This document shows positions 46,493 to 53,665 of a stretch of DNA of 64,000 bases, piece by piece. The DNA is from Pseudomonas sp. BN411 (GTDB lineage Bacteria; Pseudomonadota; Gammaproteobacteria; Pseudomonadales; Pseudomonadaceae), in contig NZ_SSOM01000069.1 in the NCBI RefSeq assembly GCF_029871235.1, positions 62,001-126,000 of the forward strand, given 5' to 3'. The translations under genes were made by a program, and so were the position numbers. The stretch's first letter is position 1. Each line of letters begins with the position of its first letter. The notes beneath the pieces were generated by a model. It did no database searches. It was not told the DNA's origin and was given only the letters and a program-made list of their open reading frames with translations.

Positions 46493-47512
46493 ATGGTCGA
46501 GCACACCTTCTCCCGCGCCACCTGGCTGAACTCGCTGCACATGTCGGCGCTCACCGTGGCGCTGCTGCAGGAAGAGGGCATCGCTGCCTGCGATCTGCTG
46601 GCCGGCAGTGGCATCAGCGAACAGGACCTCGCCGAACTGCAAAAGCTGGTCAACCCCGAGCAGGAGCAGCAGGTCTACGCCAACGCCGCGCGCCTGGCGC
46701 CGCGCCCGGCCATGGGCCTGGCCCTTGGTCTGCGCACCCGCATTTCCGCCTACGGCCTGCTGGGCTACGCCATGCTGTCCGCGCCCACCTTCGGCGAGGC
46801 CCTGCGCGTCGGCCTGAGCTACCCGGTGCTGCTGGGTACCTACTTCCGCCTGGCGCTGGAGCAGGATGGCGACATCGCCTGGCTCACCGCCACCGGCTAC
46901 AGCGAGGACGAGTCGCTACGGGCGTTCAACACCGAAGTCTGCCTGGGCTCGCTCAAGGTCACCTTCGCCGACCTGCTGGGCCAGCCCCTGCCGCTGCACG
47001 CGGTGCAGGTGGACTATCCCTCCGGCAGCGGCATGGCGCGGCCCTATGCACGGGGATTCGGTTGCCCGGTGAGCTTCGGCGCCAACCGCAGCGCCATCGG
47101 TTTCGACGCTGCCTGGCTGACCCGCCGCCTGCCGCTCGCCGACCCGGTGACCCACAAGGAAATGCTCGAACAATGCCGCCGGCAGAACGTCGAGTTCGCC
47201 GCCCGCCGCGCCTGGCTGGAACGGGTGCGCGGCCTGCTCGCCGCCCGCCTGGCCGACCCGCCGGGGCTGGAGGAACTGGCGAAGCAGATGAACTGTTCCT
47301 CGCGCAGCCTGCGTCGCCACCTGGCCCAGCAGCAGACCAGCTACCAGCAACTGCTGGACGAACTGCGCTTCACCCGCGCCAAGGAAATGCTCCAGCAGGG
47401 CGACATCCCCATCTACCGCATCGCCGAGGCGCTCGGCTTCAGCGAAACTGCCAGCCTGCGCCACGCCTTCCAGCGCTGGAGCGGCCAGCCGCCGAGCCAT
47501 TTCCGGGGGTAG
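46493..47512 (+). CDS. AraC family regulator with arabinose-binding-like N-terminal domain
   Basis: 339 residues. The N-terminal Arabinose_bd-type domain (ISAYGLLGYAMLSAPTFGEA near residue 85) is followed by a C-terminal double HTH: LEELAKQMNCSSRSLRRHLA and IYRIAEALGFSETASLRHAF ending in QRWSGQPPSHFRG. This is the OruR/ArgR-like architecture of Pseudomonas. It lies between aceK and the acetylpolyamine amidohydrolase gene; the latter has tandem TGGCC half-sites upstream, so local control is plausible. Confidence 0.9.
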   Translation: MVEHTFSRATWLNSLHMSALTVALLQEEGIAACDLLAGSGISEQDLAELQKLVNPEQEQQVYANAARLAPRPAMGLALGLRTRISAYGLLGYAMLSAPTFGEALRVGLSYPVLLGTYFRLALEQDGDIAWLTATGYSEDESLRAFNTEVCLGSLKVTFADLLGQPLPLHAVQVDYPSGSGMARPYARGFGCPVSFGANRSAIGFDAAWLTRRLPLADPVTHKEMLEQCRRQNVEFAARRAWLERVRGLLAARLADPPGLEELAKQMNCSSRSLRRHLAQQQTSYQQLLDELRFTRAKEMLQQGDIPIYRIAEALGFSETASLRHAFQRWSGQPPSHFRG

Positions 47513-47604
47513 TGGAGGGGAGTAGGGAGAACCTGTGGGGGCGATTTCAATCGCAATGCGGACCGCAGGTCCGCCCTCTCTGGTGTTGGATTGGCGCCAT
47601 GGCT

Positions 47605-47707
47605 CGTAAGTTGGGCCGGGCGGCGTTCCGCGAGCGCAGCGAAGCCCAACAGCGGAGTCATCGGCGGGCCAGGATGTTGGGCTTCGCGTAGCTCAGCCAC
47701 AACCTAC
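47605..47707. repeat. GTAGGTTG-type palindromic element
   Basis: CGTAAGTTGGGC at one end and CACAACCTACGG at the other, with inner GCAGCGAAGCCCAACA and TGTTGGGCTTCGCG arms. Same family as the two copies after cysK. Confidence 0.75.
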
Positions 47708-47743
47708 GGGGCTAGCGAAATGCAGCGAAGTGGAAGGGGTTGC

Positions 47744-47781
47744 TGGCCATTGAAGTTGGCCATATTGATCCCCTATTGGCC
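47744..47781 (+). promoter_or_regulatory. Direct TGGCC half-sites upstream of the acetylpolyamine amidohydrolase gene
   Basis: TGGCCAT at 47744-47750 and 47757-47763 and TGGCC at 47777-47781, spaced 13 and 20 bases. AraC-family activators bind such direct repeats. The adjacent AraC gene is the natural candidate. Confidence 0.4.
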
Positions 47782-47831
47782 GCCCGAACCTCTGCGCAAA
47801 TACCCCCGATCCCCCACAGAATCCAACCACC

Positions 47832-47839
47832 AATAACAA
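47832..47839 (+). promoter_or_regulatory. AAnAAnAA (Hfq/Crc) motif before the acetylpolyamine amidohydrolase gene
   Basis: AATAACAA lies 21 bases before the start codon, next to the GATGAGG ribosome site, a position where Hfq/Crc binding would block translation. Confidence 0.5.
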
Positions 47840-47860
47840 GACCCGGATGAGGTGCCCTCC

Positions 47861-48901
47861 ATGCTGACCGTCTATAGCGACGATCACCGTCTCCACTTTG
47901 GCCAGTCGGAACTGGTCGACGGCAAGCTCCAGCCCTGTTTCGAAATGCCCAGCCGTGCGGACACCGTGCTGGCGCGGGTTCGCCAGCAGGAAATCGGTGA
48001 AGTCATCGAGCCGAAGGACTTCGGCCTGGAGCCCATCCTGCGGGTGCATGACGCTGCCTACGTGGAGTTCCTCAAGGGTGCCTGGGCCCGCTGGGCCGCC
48101 GAAGGCCACAGCTGCGACATGCTGCCCAGCACCTTCCCGGCGCGCCGCCTGCGCCGCGACGGCCCGATTCCTACCGCGCTGCATGGCCAGCTCGGCCATT
48201 ACTGCTTCGACACCGAGGCGCCCATCACCGCCGGCACCTGGCAGGCCGTGTACAGCTCCGCCCAGGTGGCGCTGACCGCCCAGGACCATATGCGCCAGGG
48301 CGCCAACACCGCCTTCGCCCTTTGCCGTCCGCCGGGACACCACGCCGGCAGCGACTTCATGGGCGGTTACTGCTTCTTCAACAACGCCGCCATCGTCACC
48401 CAGGCCTTCCTCGACCAGGGCGCGAAGCGCGTGGCGATCCTCGACGTCGACTACCACCACGGTAACGGCACCCAGGAGCTGTTCTACGAGCGCAGCGACG
48501 TGCTCTTCGCCTCGATCCATGGCGACCCGCTGGTGGAATACCCCTACTACCTGGGCCATGCCGACGAGCGCGGCGAAGGCGAGGGAGCCGGCTTCAACCA
48601 CAACTACCCGCTGCCCCACGGCACCGGTTGGGACGGCTGGTCCGCCGCTCTGGACGATGCCTGCCGCAAGATCGCTGCCTACGCGCCGGACGCGCTGGTG
48701 ATCTCCCTCGGCGTGGACACCTACAAGGACGACCCCATCTCCAAGTTCAAGCTGGACTCGCCGGACTACATCCGCATGGGCCAGCGCATCGCCGCACTGG
48801 GCCTGCCGACCCTGTTCATCATGGAAGGCGGCTACGCGGTGGAGGCCATCGGCGTGAACGCGGTGAACGTGCTGCAAGGCTACGAAGGGGCCGCCCGATG
48901 A
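47861..48901 (+). CDS. aphA: Acetylpolyamine amidohydrolase (histone-deacetylase family)
   Basis: 346 residues. Zinc and charge-relay motifs of the HDAC fold: CRPPGHHAGSDFMGGYCFFN, AILDVDYHHGNGTQELF and SLGVDTYKDDPISKF, with the transition-state tyrosine in MEGGYAVEAIGVN. It deacetylates N-acetylputrescine or acetylcadaverine-type substrates in the cytoplasm. The gene after it starts inside its stop codon (ATGA) and encodes a polyamine-binding protein. The pair matches P. aeruginosa PA1409-PA1410 as I remember them. Confidence 0.93.
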   Translation: MLTVYSDDHRLHFGQSELVDGKLQPCFEMPSRADTVLARVRQQEIGEVIEPKDFGLEPILRVHDAAYVEFLKGAWARWAAEGHSCDMLPSTFPARRLRRDGPIPTALHGQLGHYCFDTEAPITAGTWQAVYSSAQVALTAQDHMRQGANTAFALCRPPGHHAGSDFMGGYCFFNNAAIVTQAFLDQGAKRVAILDVDYHHGNGTQELFYERSDVLFASIHGDPLVEYPYYLGHADERGEGEGAGFNHNYPLPHGTGWDGWSAALDDACRKIAAYAPDALVISLGVDTYKDDPISKFKLDSPDYIRMGQRIAALGLPTLFIMEGGYAVEAIGVNAVNVLQGYEGAAR

Positions 48902-49983
48902 AAGCCCGCATCCTGCTGGCGGGGGCCCTGCTGGGCGCTTCGCTGAACGCTGTCGCCGAGCCTGAAGTACGCATCTACAACTGGTTCGACTACATCGGCC
49001 CGAACACCCTGAAGGACTTCCAGGCCGCCTCTGGCATCAAGCCCCAGTACGACGTCTACGACAGCAACGAAGTGCTGGAGGCCAAGCTGCTCTCCGGCCA
49101 TTCCGGCTACGACCTGGTGGTGCCCAGCGACGGCTTCCTGCCCAACTACATGAAGGCTGGCGTGTTCCAGCCGCTGGACAAGAGCAAGCTGCCCAACTGG
49201 AAGAACCTCAACCCGGCGCTGCTCAAGGTGCTGGCCGCCAAGGACCCGGGCAACCAGTACGTGATGCCCTACATGTGGGGCACCAACGGCATCGCCTACA
49301 ACGTCGACAAGGTGAAGGCGGTGCTGGGCGAGAACGCGCCGGTGGACTCCTGGGAGCTGATCTTCAACCCGGACAACCTGGCCAAGCTCAAGCAGTGCGG
49401 CGTGGCCTTCCTCGACTCGCCCACCGAGGTGATCCCGGAAGTGCTGCACTACCTGGGCCTGTCGCCCAACAGCCGCAACCCCGAGGACTACGAGAAGGCG
49501 GAGGCGCTGCTGGCCAAACTCCGGCCGAACATCACCTACTTCAGCTCCTCGAAGTTCGTCACCGACCTCGCCAACGGTGAAGTCTGCGTGGCCCTGGCCT
49601 GGTCGGGCGGTGCCATGCAGGCCGCCGCCCGTGCGAAGGAAGCCGGCAATGGGGTGAAGGTGGAGTACCGCATTCCCAAGGAAGGCACCGCGGCCTGGTT
49701 CGATGTGCTGGCCATTCCGAAGGACGCGAAGAACGTCGAGCAGGCCCATGCCTTCCTCAACTACCTGCTGCAGCCCGAAGTCGTCGCGCCTATCTCCGAC
49801 CACGTGGCCTACGCCAACCCCAACCAGGCGGCCGATGCGTTGACCTCGGCCGAGCTGCGCGACAACCCCAACGTCTACCCGCCCGCCGAGGTGCAGGCCA
49901 AGCTGTTCTCGGTGGAGATGCTGCCGCCGAAGCTGGAACGCATCCGTACCCGCACCTGGACCAAGATCAAGACGGGGACCTAG
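48898..49983 (+). CDS. Polyamine ABC transporter substrate-binding protein coupled to aphA
   Basis: 361 residues. A signal peptide ends [40 protein letters not shown] and VVVPSDGFLPNYM match the PotF group. It overlaps aphA by four bases, implying that it collects acetylated or free polyamines for the deacetylase pathway. No permease or ATPase gene is next to it. It resembles 34903-36014's gene in length and wording but is clearly diverged. Confidence 0.92.
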   Translation: MKARILLAGALLGASLNAVAEPEVRIYNWFDYIGPNTLKDFQAASGIKPQYDVYDSNEVLEAKLLSGHSGYDLVVPSDGFLPNYMKAGVFQPLDKSKLPNWKNLNPALLKVLAAKDPGNQYVMPYMWGTNGIAYNVDKVKAVLGENAPVDSWELIFNPDNLAKLKQCGVAFLDSPTEVIPEVLHYLGLSPNSRNPEDYEKAEALLAKLRPNITYFSSSKFVTDLANGEVCVALAWSGGAMQAAARAKEAGNGVKVEYRIPKEGTAAWFDVLAIPKDAKNVEQAHAFLNYLLQPEVVAPISDHVAYANPNQAADALTSAELRDNPNVYPPAEVQAKLFSVEMLPPKLERIRTRTWTKIKTGT

Positions 49984-50011
49984 ATACGCTCCGCGTTGGT
50001 GCCTGCCTTTT

Positions 50012-50106
50012 GTGGGGGCGAATTCATTCGCGAAGGGCTGCGTAGCAGCCCCTCAACCTCAATGGGGCAGGCCTTCGGCCTGCTTAGCGAATGAATTCGC
50101 CCCCAC
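50012..50106. repeat. GTGGGGGCGAATTCATTCGC composite element, complete
   Basis: Best-preserved copy: left end GTGGGGGCGAATTCATTCGC, hairpin GGGCTGCGTAGCAGCCC, then hairpin GCAGGCCTTCGGCCTGC, then the exact inverse right end. The minus-strand MFS gene reads 15 codons into it before its stop. Confidence 0.9.
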
Positions 50107-51246
50107 AGATTTCCGATCCCGAGTCCCTATCATCAATCCTCCCGCCAGCATCAATCCCGCGCCTGCTACATAGAGCGCGGGTTGCAGATCGCCGCTGAAA
50201 TTGCTGCTGGCAGCCGCCAGCAGCGGGCCGGCCAGTTGCCCCAGGGCGAAGGCGGCGGTCAGCAGGCCGACGTTACGGCTATGGCCCTGAGGGTCCAGTT
50301 CGCGGGCGTACTGCATCACCAGTTGCATGCCGGCAAGGAAGGGGCCGCCGCTGAGGATCACACCCAGAACCAGTCCAGCCATGCCCGGTAGCGCGCAGGC
50401 GAGGGTGCCCGCAGCCTGCAGCCAGAGCGCGATCACCAGCCAGCGGCGCGCGCCTCCGGGACGCTGGCGGCGCAGGCTGACCAGCAGAACACCGAGCGCA
50501 GCCGCCAGGCCGAAGGCCGGCCAGAACAGGTCCGCCTGCCATTGGCCATGAAAACGCGCGGCGGCCATCTGCGACAGGAAGGTGGCAGGAATGATGTAAC
50601 CCAGGCCCACCAGGCCATAGGCAGCAAGCAGCGCATACAGGGCGCGCGGCCGCTGTCGGACGGGTTGGCTCGCCGCCACGGTGGTCGCTTGCGGGTGGGG
50701 CAGCAGCGGATGGGTAACCAGGGTCAGCAGCAGGGCCAGAACGCCGAAGGCCAGCCAGAGCATGGCCGAGCCCTGGCCTTGCAGGTTCAGTTCCAGGGCC
50801 AGCAAGCCGGTCAGCATCACCCCGAAGGCTGGGCCGGCGAAAACCAGGCTGCCCAGGCGCGGCCTGTTGGCCTCGGCAGCAAGGCGTTGGCTGAGGCCGG
50901 TGACCACCACCAGCACCCAGGCGCTGGTCACCCCCAGGACGAAGCGCAGCAGCACGTGGGGCCAGAAGCCTTCGGTCAGTACCGATGCCAGGGTCAGCAG
51001 CACGGTGGCCCAGAGGCCCAGCATCAGGCGCAACCGTGCCTGTCGCGGAGAGCTGGCGTAGAAGGCGTCCAGGGCGCCGACCAGGTAGCCCAGGTAGTTG
51101 GCGGCGGCTACCAGGCCGGCACCGGTGAGGCTCACCTGGCCTTCGGCGATCAGATGCGGGAGCAGCGGAGTTAGCGCGAAACGCCCGACGCCCATGGCGA
51201 CGAGCAGGGCAAGGAAACAGGCGAGCAGGCGGATCAGCGTTGGCAT
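50059..51246 (-). CDS. MFS transporter, YbfB/YjiJ type
   Basis: 395 residues from MPTLIRLLACFLALLVAMGV, with GRFALTPLLPHLIAEGQVSL typical of the YbfB group and 12 hydrophobic segments. The last 15 residues (VGANSFAKQAEGLPH) come entirely from the composite repeat at 50012-50106, so the original end was lost or extended. Divergent from a LysR gene, which probably regulates it. Substrate unknown. Confidence 0.88.
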   Translation of the reverse strand: MPTLIRLLACFLALLVAMGVGRFALTPLLPHLIAEGQVSLTGAGLVAAANYLGYLVGALDAFYASSPRQARLRLMLGLWATVLLTLASVLTEGFWPHVLLRFVLGVTSAWVLVVVTGLSQRLAAEANRPRLGSLVFAGPAFGVMLTGLLALELNLQGQGSAMLWLAFGVLALLLTLVTHPLLPHPQATTVAASQPVRQRPRALYALLAAYGLVGLGYIIPATFLSQMAAARFHGQWQADLFWPAFGLAAALGVLLVSLRRQRPGGARRWLVIALWLQAAGTLACALPGMAGLVLGVILSGGPFLAGMQLVMQYARELDPQGHSRNVGLLTAAFALGQLAGPLLAAASSNFSGDLQPALYVAGAGLMLAGGLMIGTRDRKSVGANSFAKQAEGLPH

Positions 51247-51319
51247 GTGAAGGCTCCGGTGCTGGTCATCGGAATTCCATGCTAGGGGCTGGATGTGTTC
51301 AATAAAAACGAATAAAAAA

Positions 51320-51333
51320 GAACGCATGTGTTC
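51320..51333. promoter_or_regulatory. Dyad in the MFS/LysR intergenic region
   Basis: GAACGCATGTGTTC is symmetric at 12 of 14 positions, and a further GTGTTC lies at 51295-51300, 20 bases before it. The region is AT-rich and sits between divergent promoters, as expected for a LysR binding site. Confidence 0.45.
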
Positions 51334-51355
51334 TCTTTAATTGAATGGATAATTC

Positions 51356-52225
51356 ATGGAACTCAGCCAGCTCCGCATCTTCCAGGCCGTGGCCGAGGAA
51401 GGCTCCATCACGCGCGCCGCGACGCGCCTGCACCGGGTGCCGTCGAACCTGTCCACGCGCCTCAGGCAACTGGAGGAGAGCCTGGGCGTGGAGCTGTTTC
51501 TCCGCGAACGCCAGCGTCTCACCCTGTCACCTGCGGGCAAGGTGATGCTGGGCTACGCCGAGCGCATGTTCGCCCTGCAGGCCGAGGCCGAGGCCGCCCT
51601 GCGCGGTGGTGAACCAGCGGGGGATTTCGTCATCGGTTCCATGTTCAGTACTGCCGCCATCCACTTGCCGCCCATTCTCGTGCGCTACCACCGCACCTGG
51701 CCCTCGGTGAACCTGCAGGTGCAAACCGCGCCCAGCGGTGAATTGCTCGATGGCCTGCTCAGTGGCCGCCTGGATGCCGCCCTGGTGGATGGTCCGGTGG
51801 AGTTCGCCGAGCTGGATGGCCTGCCGCTGTTCGAGGAGGAAATGGTGCTGATCACCGAGGCCGCCCACGGTCCGGTGAAATCGGCCCAGGACGTGGCCGG
51901 GCTGGAGGTGTTCGCCTTCCGCCAGAGCTGCTCCTACCGCCGTCGCCTGGAGGGCTGGTTCGTGGCCTCGCGGGTGCCCATGTCGCCGCCCATGGAGATC
52001 GAGTCCTACCACAGCATGCTGGCCTGCGTGATCGCCGGTGGCGGCATCGCGCTCGTGCCGCGTTCGATGCTGAACAGCCTGCCGGGCCGTGAAGAGGTGC
52101 GAGTGCATGAACTGGGTGCGCCATTCGATCGCGCCACGACCTGGCTGATGTGGCGCAAGGGCATGCTCGGGGCGAACCTGCGCGCCTGGATCGACCTGCA
52201 GCAGGGGCGTCTTGAGGCGTCGTGA
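51356..52225 (+). CDS. LysR-type transcriptional regulator
   Basis: 289 residues. HTH: ITRAATRLHRVPSNLSTRLR within MELSQLRIFQAVAEEGS. The effector domain starts near GDFVIGSMFSTAAIHLPPIL. It has the C-terminal layout of CysB/NodD-type regulators. Divergent from the YbfB-type MFS gene, 109 bases apart. In P. aeruginosa a LysR gene (PA1413) sits at the same place before PA1414, as I recall. Confidence 0.9.
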   Translation: MELSQLRIFQAVAEEGSITRAATRLHRVPSNLSTRLRQLEESLGVELFLRERQRLTLSPAGKVMLGYAERMFALQAEAEAALRGGEPAGDFVIGSMFSTAAIHLPPILVRYHRTWPSVNLQVQTAPSGELLDGLLSGRLDAALVDGPVEFAELDGLPLFEEEMVLITEAAHGPVKSAQDVAGLEVFAFRQSCSYRRRLEGWFVASRVPMSPPMEIESYHSMLACVIAGGGIALVPRSMLNSLPGREEVRVHELGAPFDRATTWLMWRKGMLGANLRAWIDLQQGRLEAS

Positions 52226-52256
52226 GAGCGAATCTGGTTTCGCTTTTTCACCGGTA

Positions 52257-52289
52257 CGTAGGGTCCTGGTGCGCACGGCGCACCCTACG
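52257..52289. repeat. CGTAGGGTGCGC-type palindrome
   Basis: CGTAGGGT, CCTG, GTGCGCACGGCGCAC and CCTACG form an imperfect hairpin after the LysR stop, a common Pseudomonas intergenic palindrome that may end the transcript. Confidence 0.6.
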
Positions 52290-52403
52290 GGAGAGTTCTT
52301 GGTCGCTGGGGAGAGAAGTGAGATACATCGGCAATTGCACCGGAGTTTCAGTAAGTAAGCGCCGATCCTCCGGTAAGACGTTTCTCGGATACCGTTCAGC
52401 GGT

Positions 52404-52444
52404 TTGATTCAGATCAGTAGGAAATTTCCGGGCGAGCGTATTTT
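52404..52444 (+). promoter_or_regulatory. Anr/FNR-type promoter of the SicX-like locus
   Basis: TTGATTCAGATCAG at 52404-52417 matches the Anr consensus TTGAT-N4-ATCAA except for the last base. A -10 TATTTT lies at 52439-52444. With a start near 52451 the Anr site is centred at about -41, the class II activator position. The locus should therefore be induced by low oxygen. Confidence 0.75.
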
Positions 52445-52450
52445 GGATCT

Positions 52451-52530
52451 TGCCCGGAGCAACTAAGCTCCAGACGAGGGTGGCCCAAGAAGCACGGGCC
52501 ACCCGACCATCGTCCCAGGAAAGGGGGTAA
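52451..52530 (+). ncRNA. sicX: Structured leader / putative SicX-like small RNA
   Basis: Between the Anr-type promoter and the 45-residue ORF lie two stem-loops: GGAGC-AACTAA-GCTCC (52456-52471) and a long stem with GGGTGGCCC/GGGCCACCC (52478-52504), extended by GACGA/TCGTC (52473-52514). In P. aeruginosa the oxygen-responsive small RNA SicX comes from the 5' region of PA1414, controlled by Anr. Position, promoter and small ORF fit that. The exact RNA ends are not determined here, and sequence identity with SicX was not checked. Confidence 0.6.
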
Positions 52531-52533
52531 AGC

Positions 52534-52671
52534 ATGAAAAAGCGGCTAGAAGCGTGGATGTGGCAATTGGGTGTCGCGCTGGGCCTGATCGAGGCACCGC
52601 GCCTGCAACCCATTCCGGTCCGAAGTGAAGAGCAGCGTCGCCTCGCCGAGCAACGCCGCTTGAGGAAGTAA
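52534..52671 (+). CDS. Small protein, 45 residues, PA1414-like
   Basis: MKKRLEAWMWQLGVALGLIE then APRLQPIPVRSEEQRRLAEQ and a basic end. It has an amphipathic N-terminal helix, a proline-containing link, and a charged C-terminal helix. A very strong ribosome site (AGGAAAGGGGG) precedes the ATG. The function is unknown. Its strong leader and Anr-type promoter mark it as a real, highly expressed low-oxygen gene. It converges with the MBL hydrolase gene five bases further on. Confidence 0.8.
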   Translation: MKKRLEAWMWQLGVALGLIEAPRLQPIPVRSEEQRRLAEQRRLRK

Positions 52672-52676
52672 CCGGC

Positions 52677-53402
52677 TTACTCGTGAGCGCGTAGCCAGTT
52701 GTCTGCCAACTCGCGCAGGCGCTCACCGGAGAAACTGGGGAAGTGACCGCCGTGGACGGTGCGCACCGGAAGGTCGCGCAGCCGTGCGAGGCTCTTCGCG
52801 TAATCATCCAGATTCGAGTGGTAGGCGTTATCGATCAGCGGGCCGTCGTAGATGATGTCGCCGCTGAACAGCGTCTGCGTCTTCGCTTCCCACAGGCTGA
52901 TGCCGCCCGGTGAATGGCCGGGGGTATGCAGCACCTCCAGCACCCGATCCCCCAGATCCAGTACATCCCCCTCATCGATCAGCCGCGTCGCTGGCGCCGC
53001 CTTCACGCGGTATTCGGCATAGCACAGCGGGCAGTCCGGGTGCGCCTCGAACATCTCGTCGCCGACATAGTCCTTCGCCAGGGTGTTTTCCCCCGTGGGC
53101 GTGGCCAGGATGTCCGCTTCCGCCGGATGGACCAGGCGCTCGGGGAATTCGTGATGCCCGGCGATATGGTCGAAGTGGGTGTGGCTGGCCACCGCCAGCA
53201 GCGGGCGCTGGGTGAGCCAGGGCAACTGTTCGCGCAGGCTGACGACGCCGGATCCGGAGTCGATCAGCAGGTCCTTGTCGCGGCCCTGCACATGCCAGAG
53301 GTTGCAGCGGTAGAAGGGCCGCACGAATGGCTCACTGATCAGGCTGATGCCGTCGTAGCAGTGCTCGACTTCGAACCACTGGTCGCGGCTGACGATTTTC
53401 AT
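52677..53402 (-). CDS. MBL-fold metallo-hydrolase
   Basis: 241 residues. The zinc-binding signature is ASHTHFDHIAGHHEF (HxHxDH), followed by VLHTPGHSPGGISLW, LFSGDIIYDG and VRTVHGGHFPSF, so the full dinuclear site is present. It is a glyoxalase II/lactonase-like hydrolase of unknown substrate. It lies downstream of the SSS-aldolase-ABC group on the same strand but is separated from it by a terminator and a composite repeat. Confidence 0.9.
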   Translation of the reverse strand: MKIVSRDQWFEVEHCYDGISLISEPFVRPFYRCNLWHVQGRDKDLLIDSGSGVVSLREQLPWLTQRPLLAVASHTHFDHIAGHHEFPERLVHPAEADILATPTGENTLAKDYVGDEMFEAHPDCPLCYAEYRVKAAPATRLIDEGDVLDLGDRVLEVLHTPGHSPGGISLWEAKTQTLFSGDIIYDGPLIDNAYHSNLDDYAKSLARLRDLPVRTVHGGHFPSFSGERLRELADNWLRAHE

Positions 53403-53456
53403 CGGGGGAGCTCCGTGCCGGTTGATACCACGTGGCTGACTGTGGGGCGGAAATCT

Positions 53457-53549
53457 GTGGGGGCGAATTCATTCGCGATGGGCGGCGTAGCCGCCCCTGG
53501 ATGGTCCAGGCAGACCTGCGGTCTGCATAGCGAATGAATTCGCCCCCAC
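53457..53549. repeat. GTGGGGGCGAATTCATTCGC composite element, complete
   Basis: Intact left and right ends, with inner hairpins GGGCGGCGTAGCCGCCC and GCAGACCTGCGGTCTGC. Sits upstream of the MBL gene. Confidence 0.88.
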
Positions 53550-53591
53550 GGAAGAGCCATCCTTTCAGCCTAGACGCAGCACCATGGGGAA

Positions 53592-53627
53592 TAAAAAAAG
53601 CCCCGGTCGGCAATGCCGATCCGGGGC
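53592..53627 (-). terminator. Rho-independent terminator after the SSS gene
   Basis: On the minus strand GCCCCGGATCGGCATTGCC and GACCGGGGC form a long stem followed by TTTTTTTAT. It closes the aldolase-SSS transcript. Confidence 0.9.
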
Positions 53628-53665
53628 CGGGAAAGGCCGCCTCCGGGGAGAGGCGGCAGTGCATA

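Larger units (their letters stand above)
47513..47860. other. 348-base intergenic region with two repeat types and tandem half-sites
   Basis: Holds a left half of the GTGGGGGCGATTTCAATCGC element (47535-47577), a GTAAGTTGGGC...CACAACCTAC palindromic element (47605-47707), then three TGGCC(AT) direct repeats at 47744, 47757 and 47777. AATAACAA (47832-47839) lies just before the amidohydrolase start. No gene seen. Confidence 0.65.
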
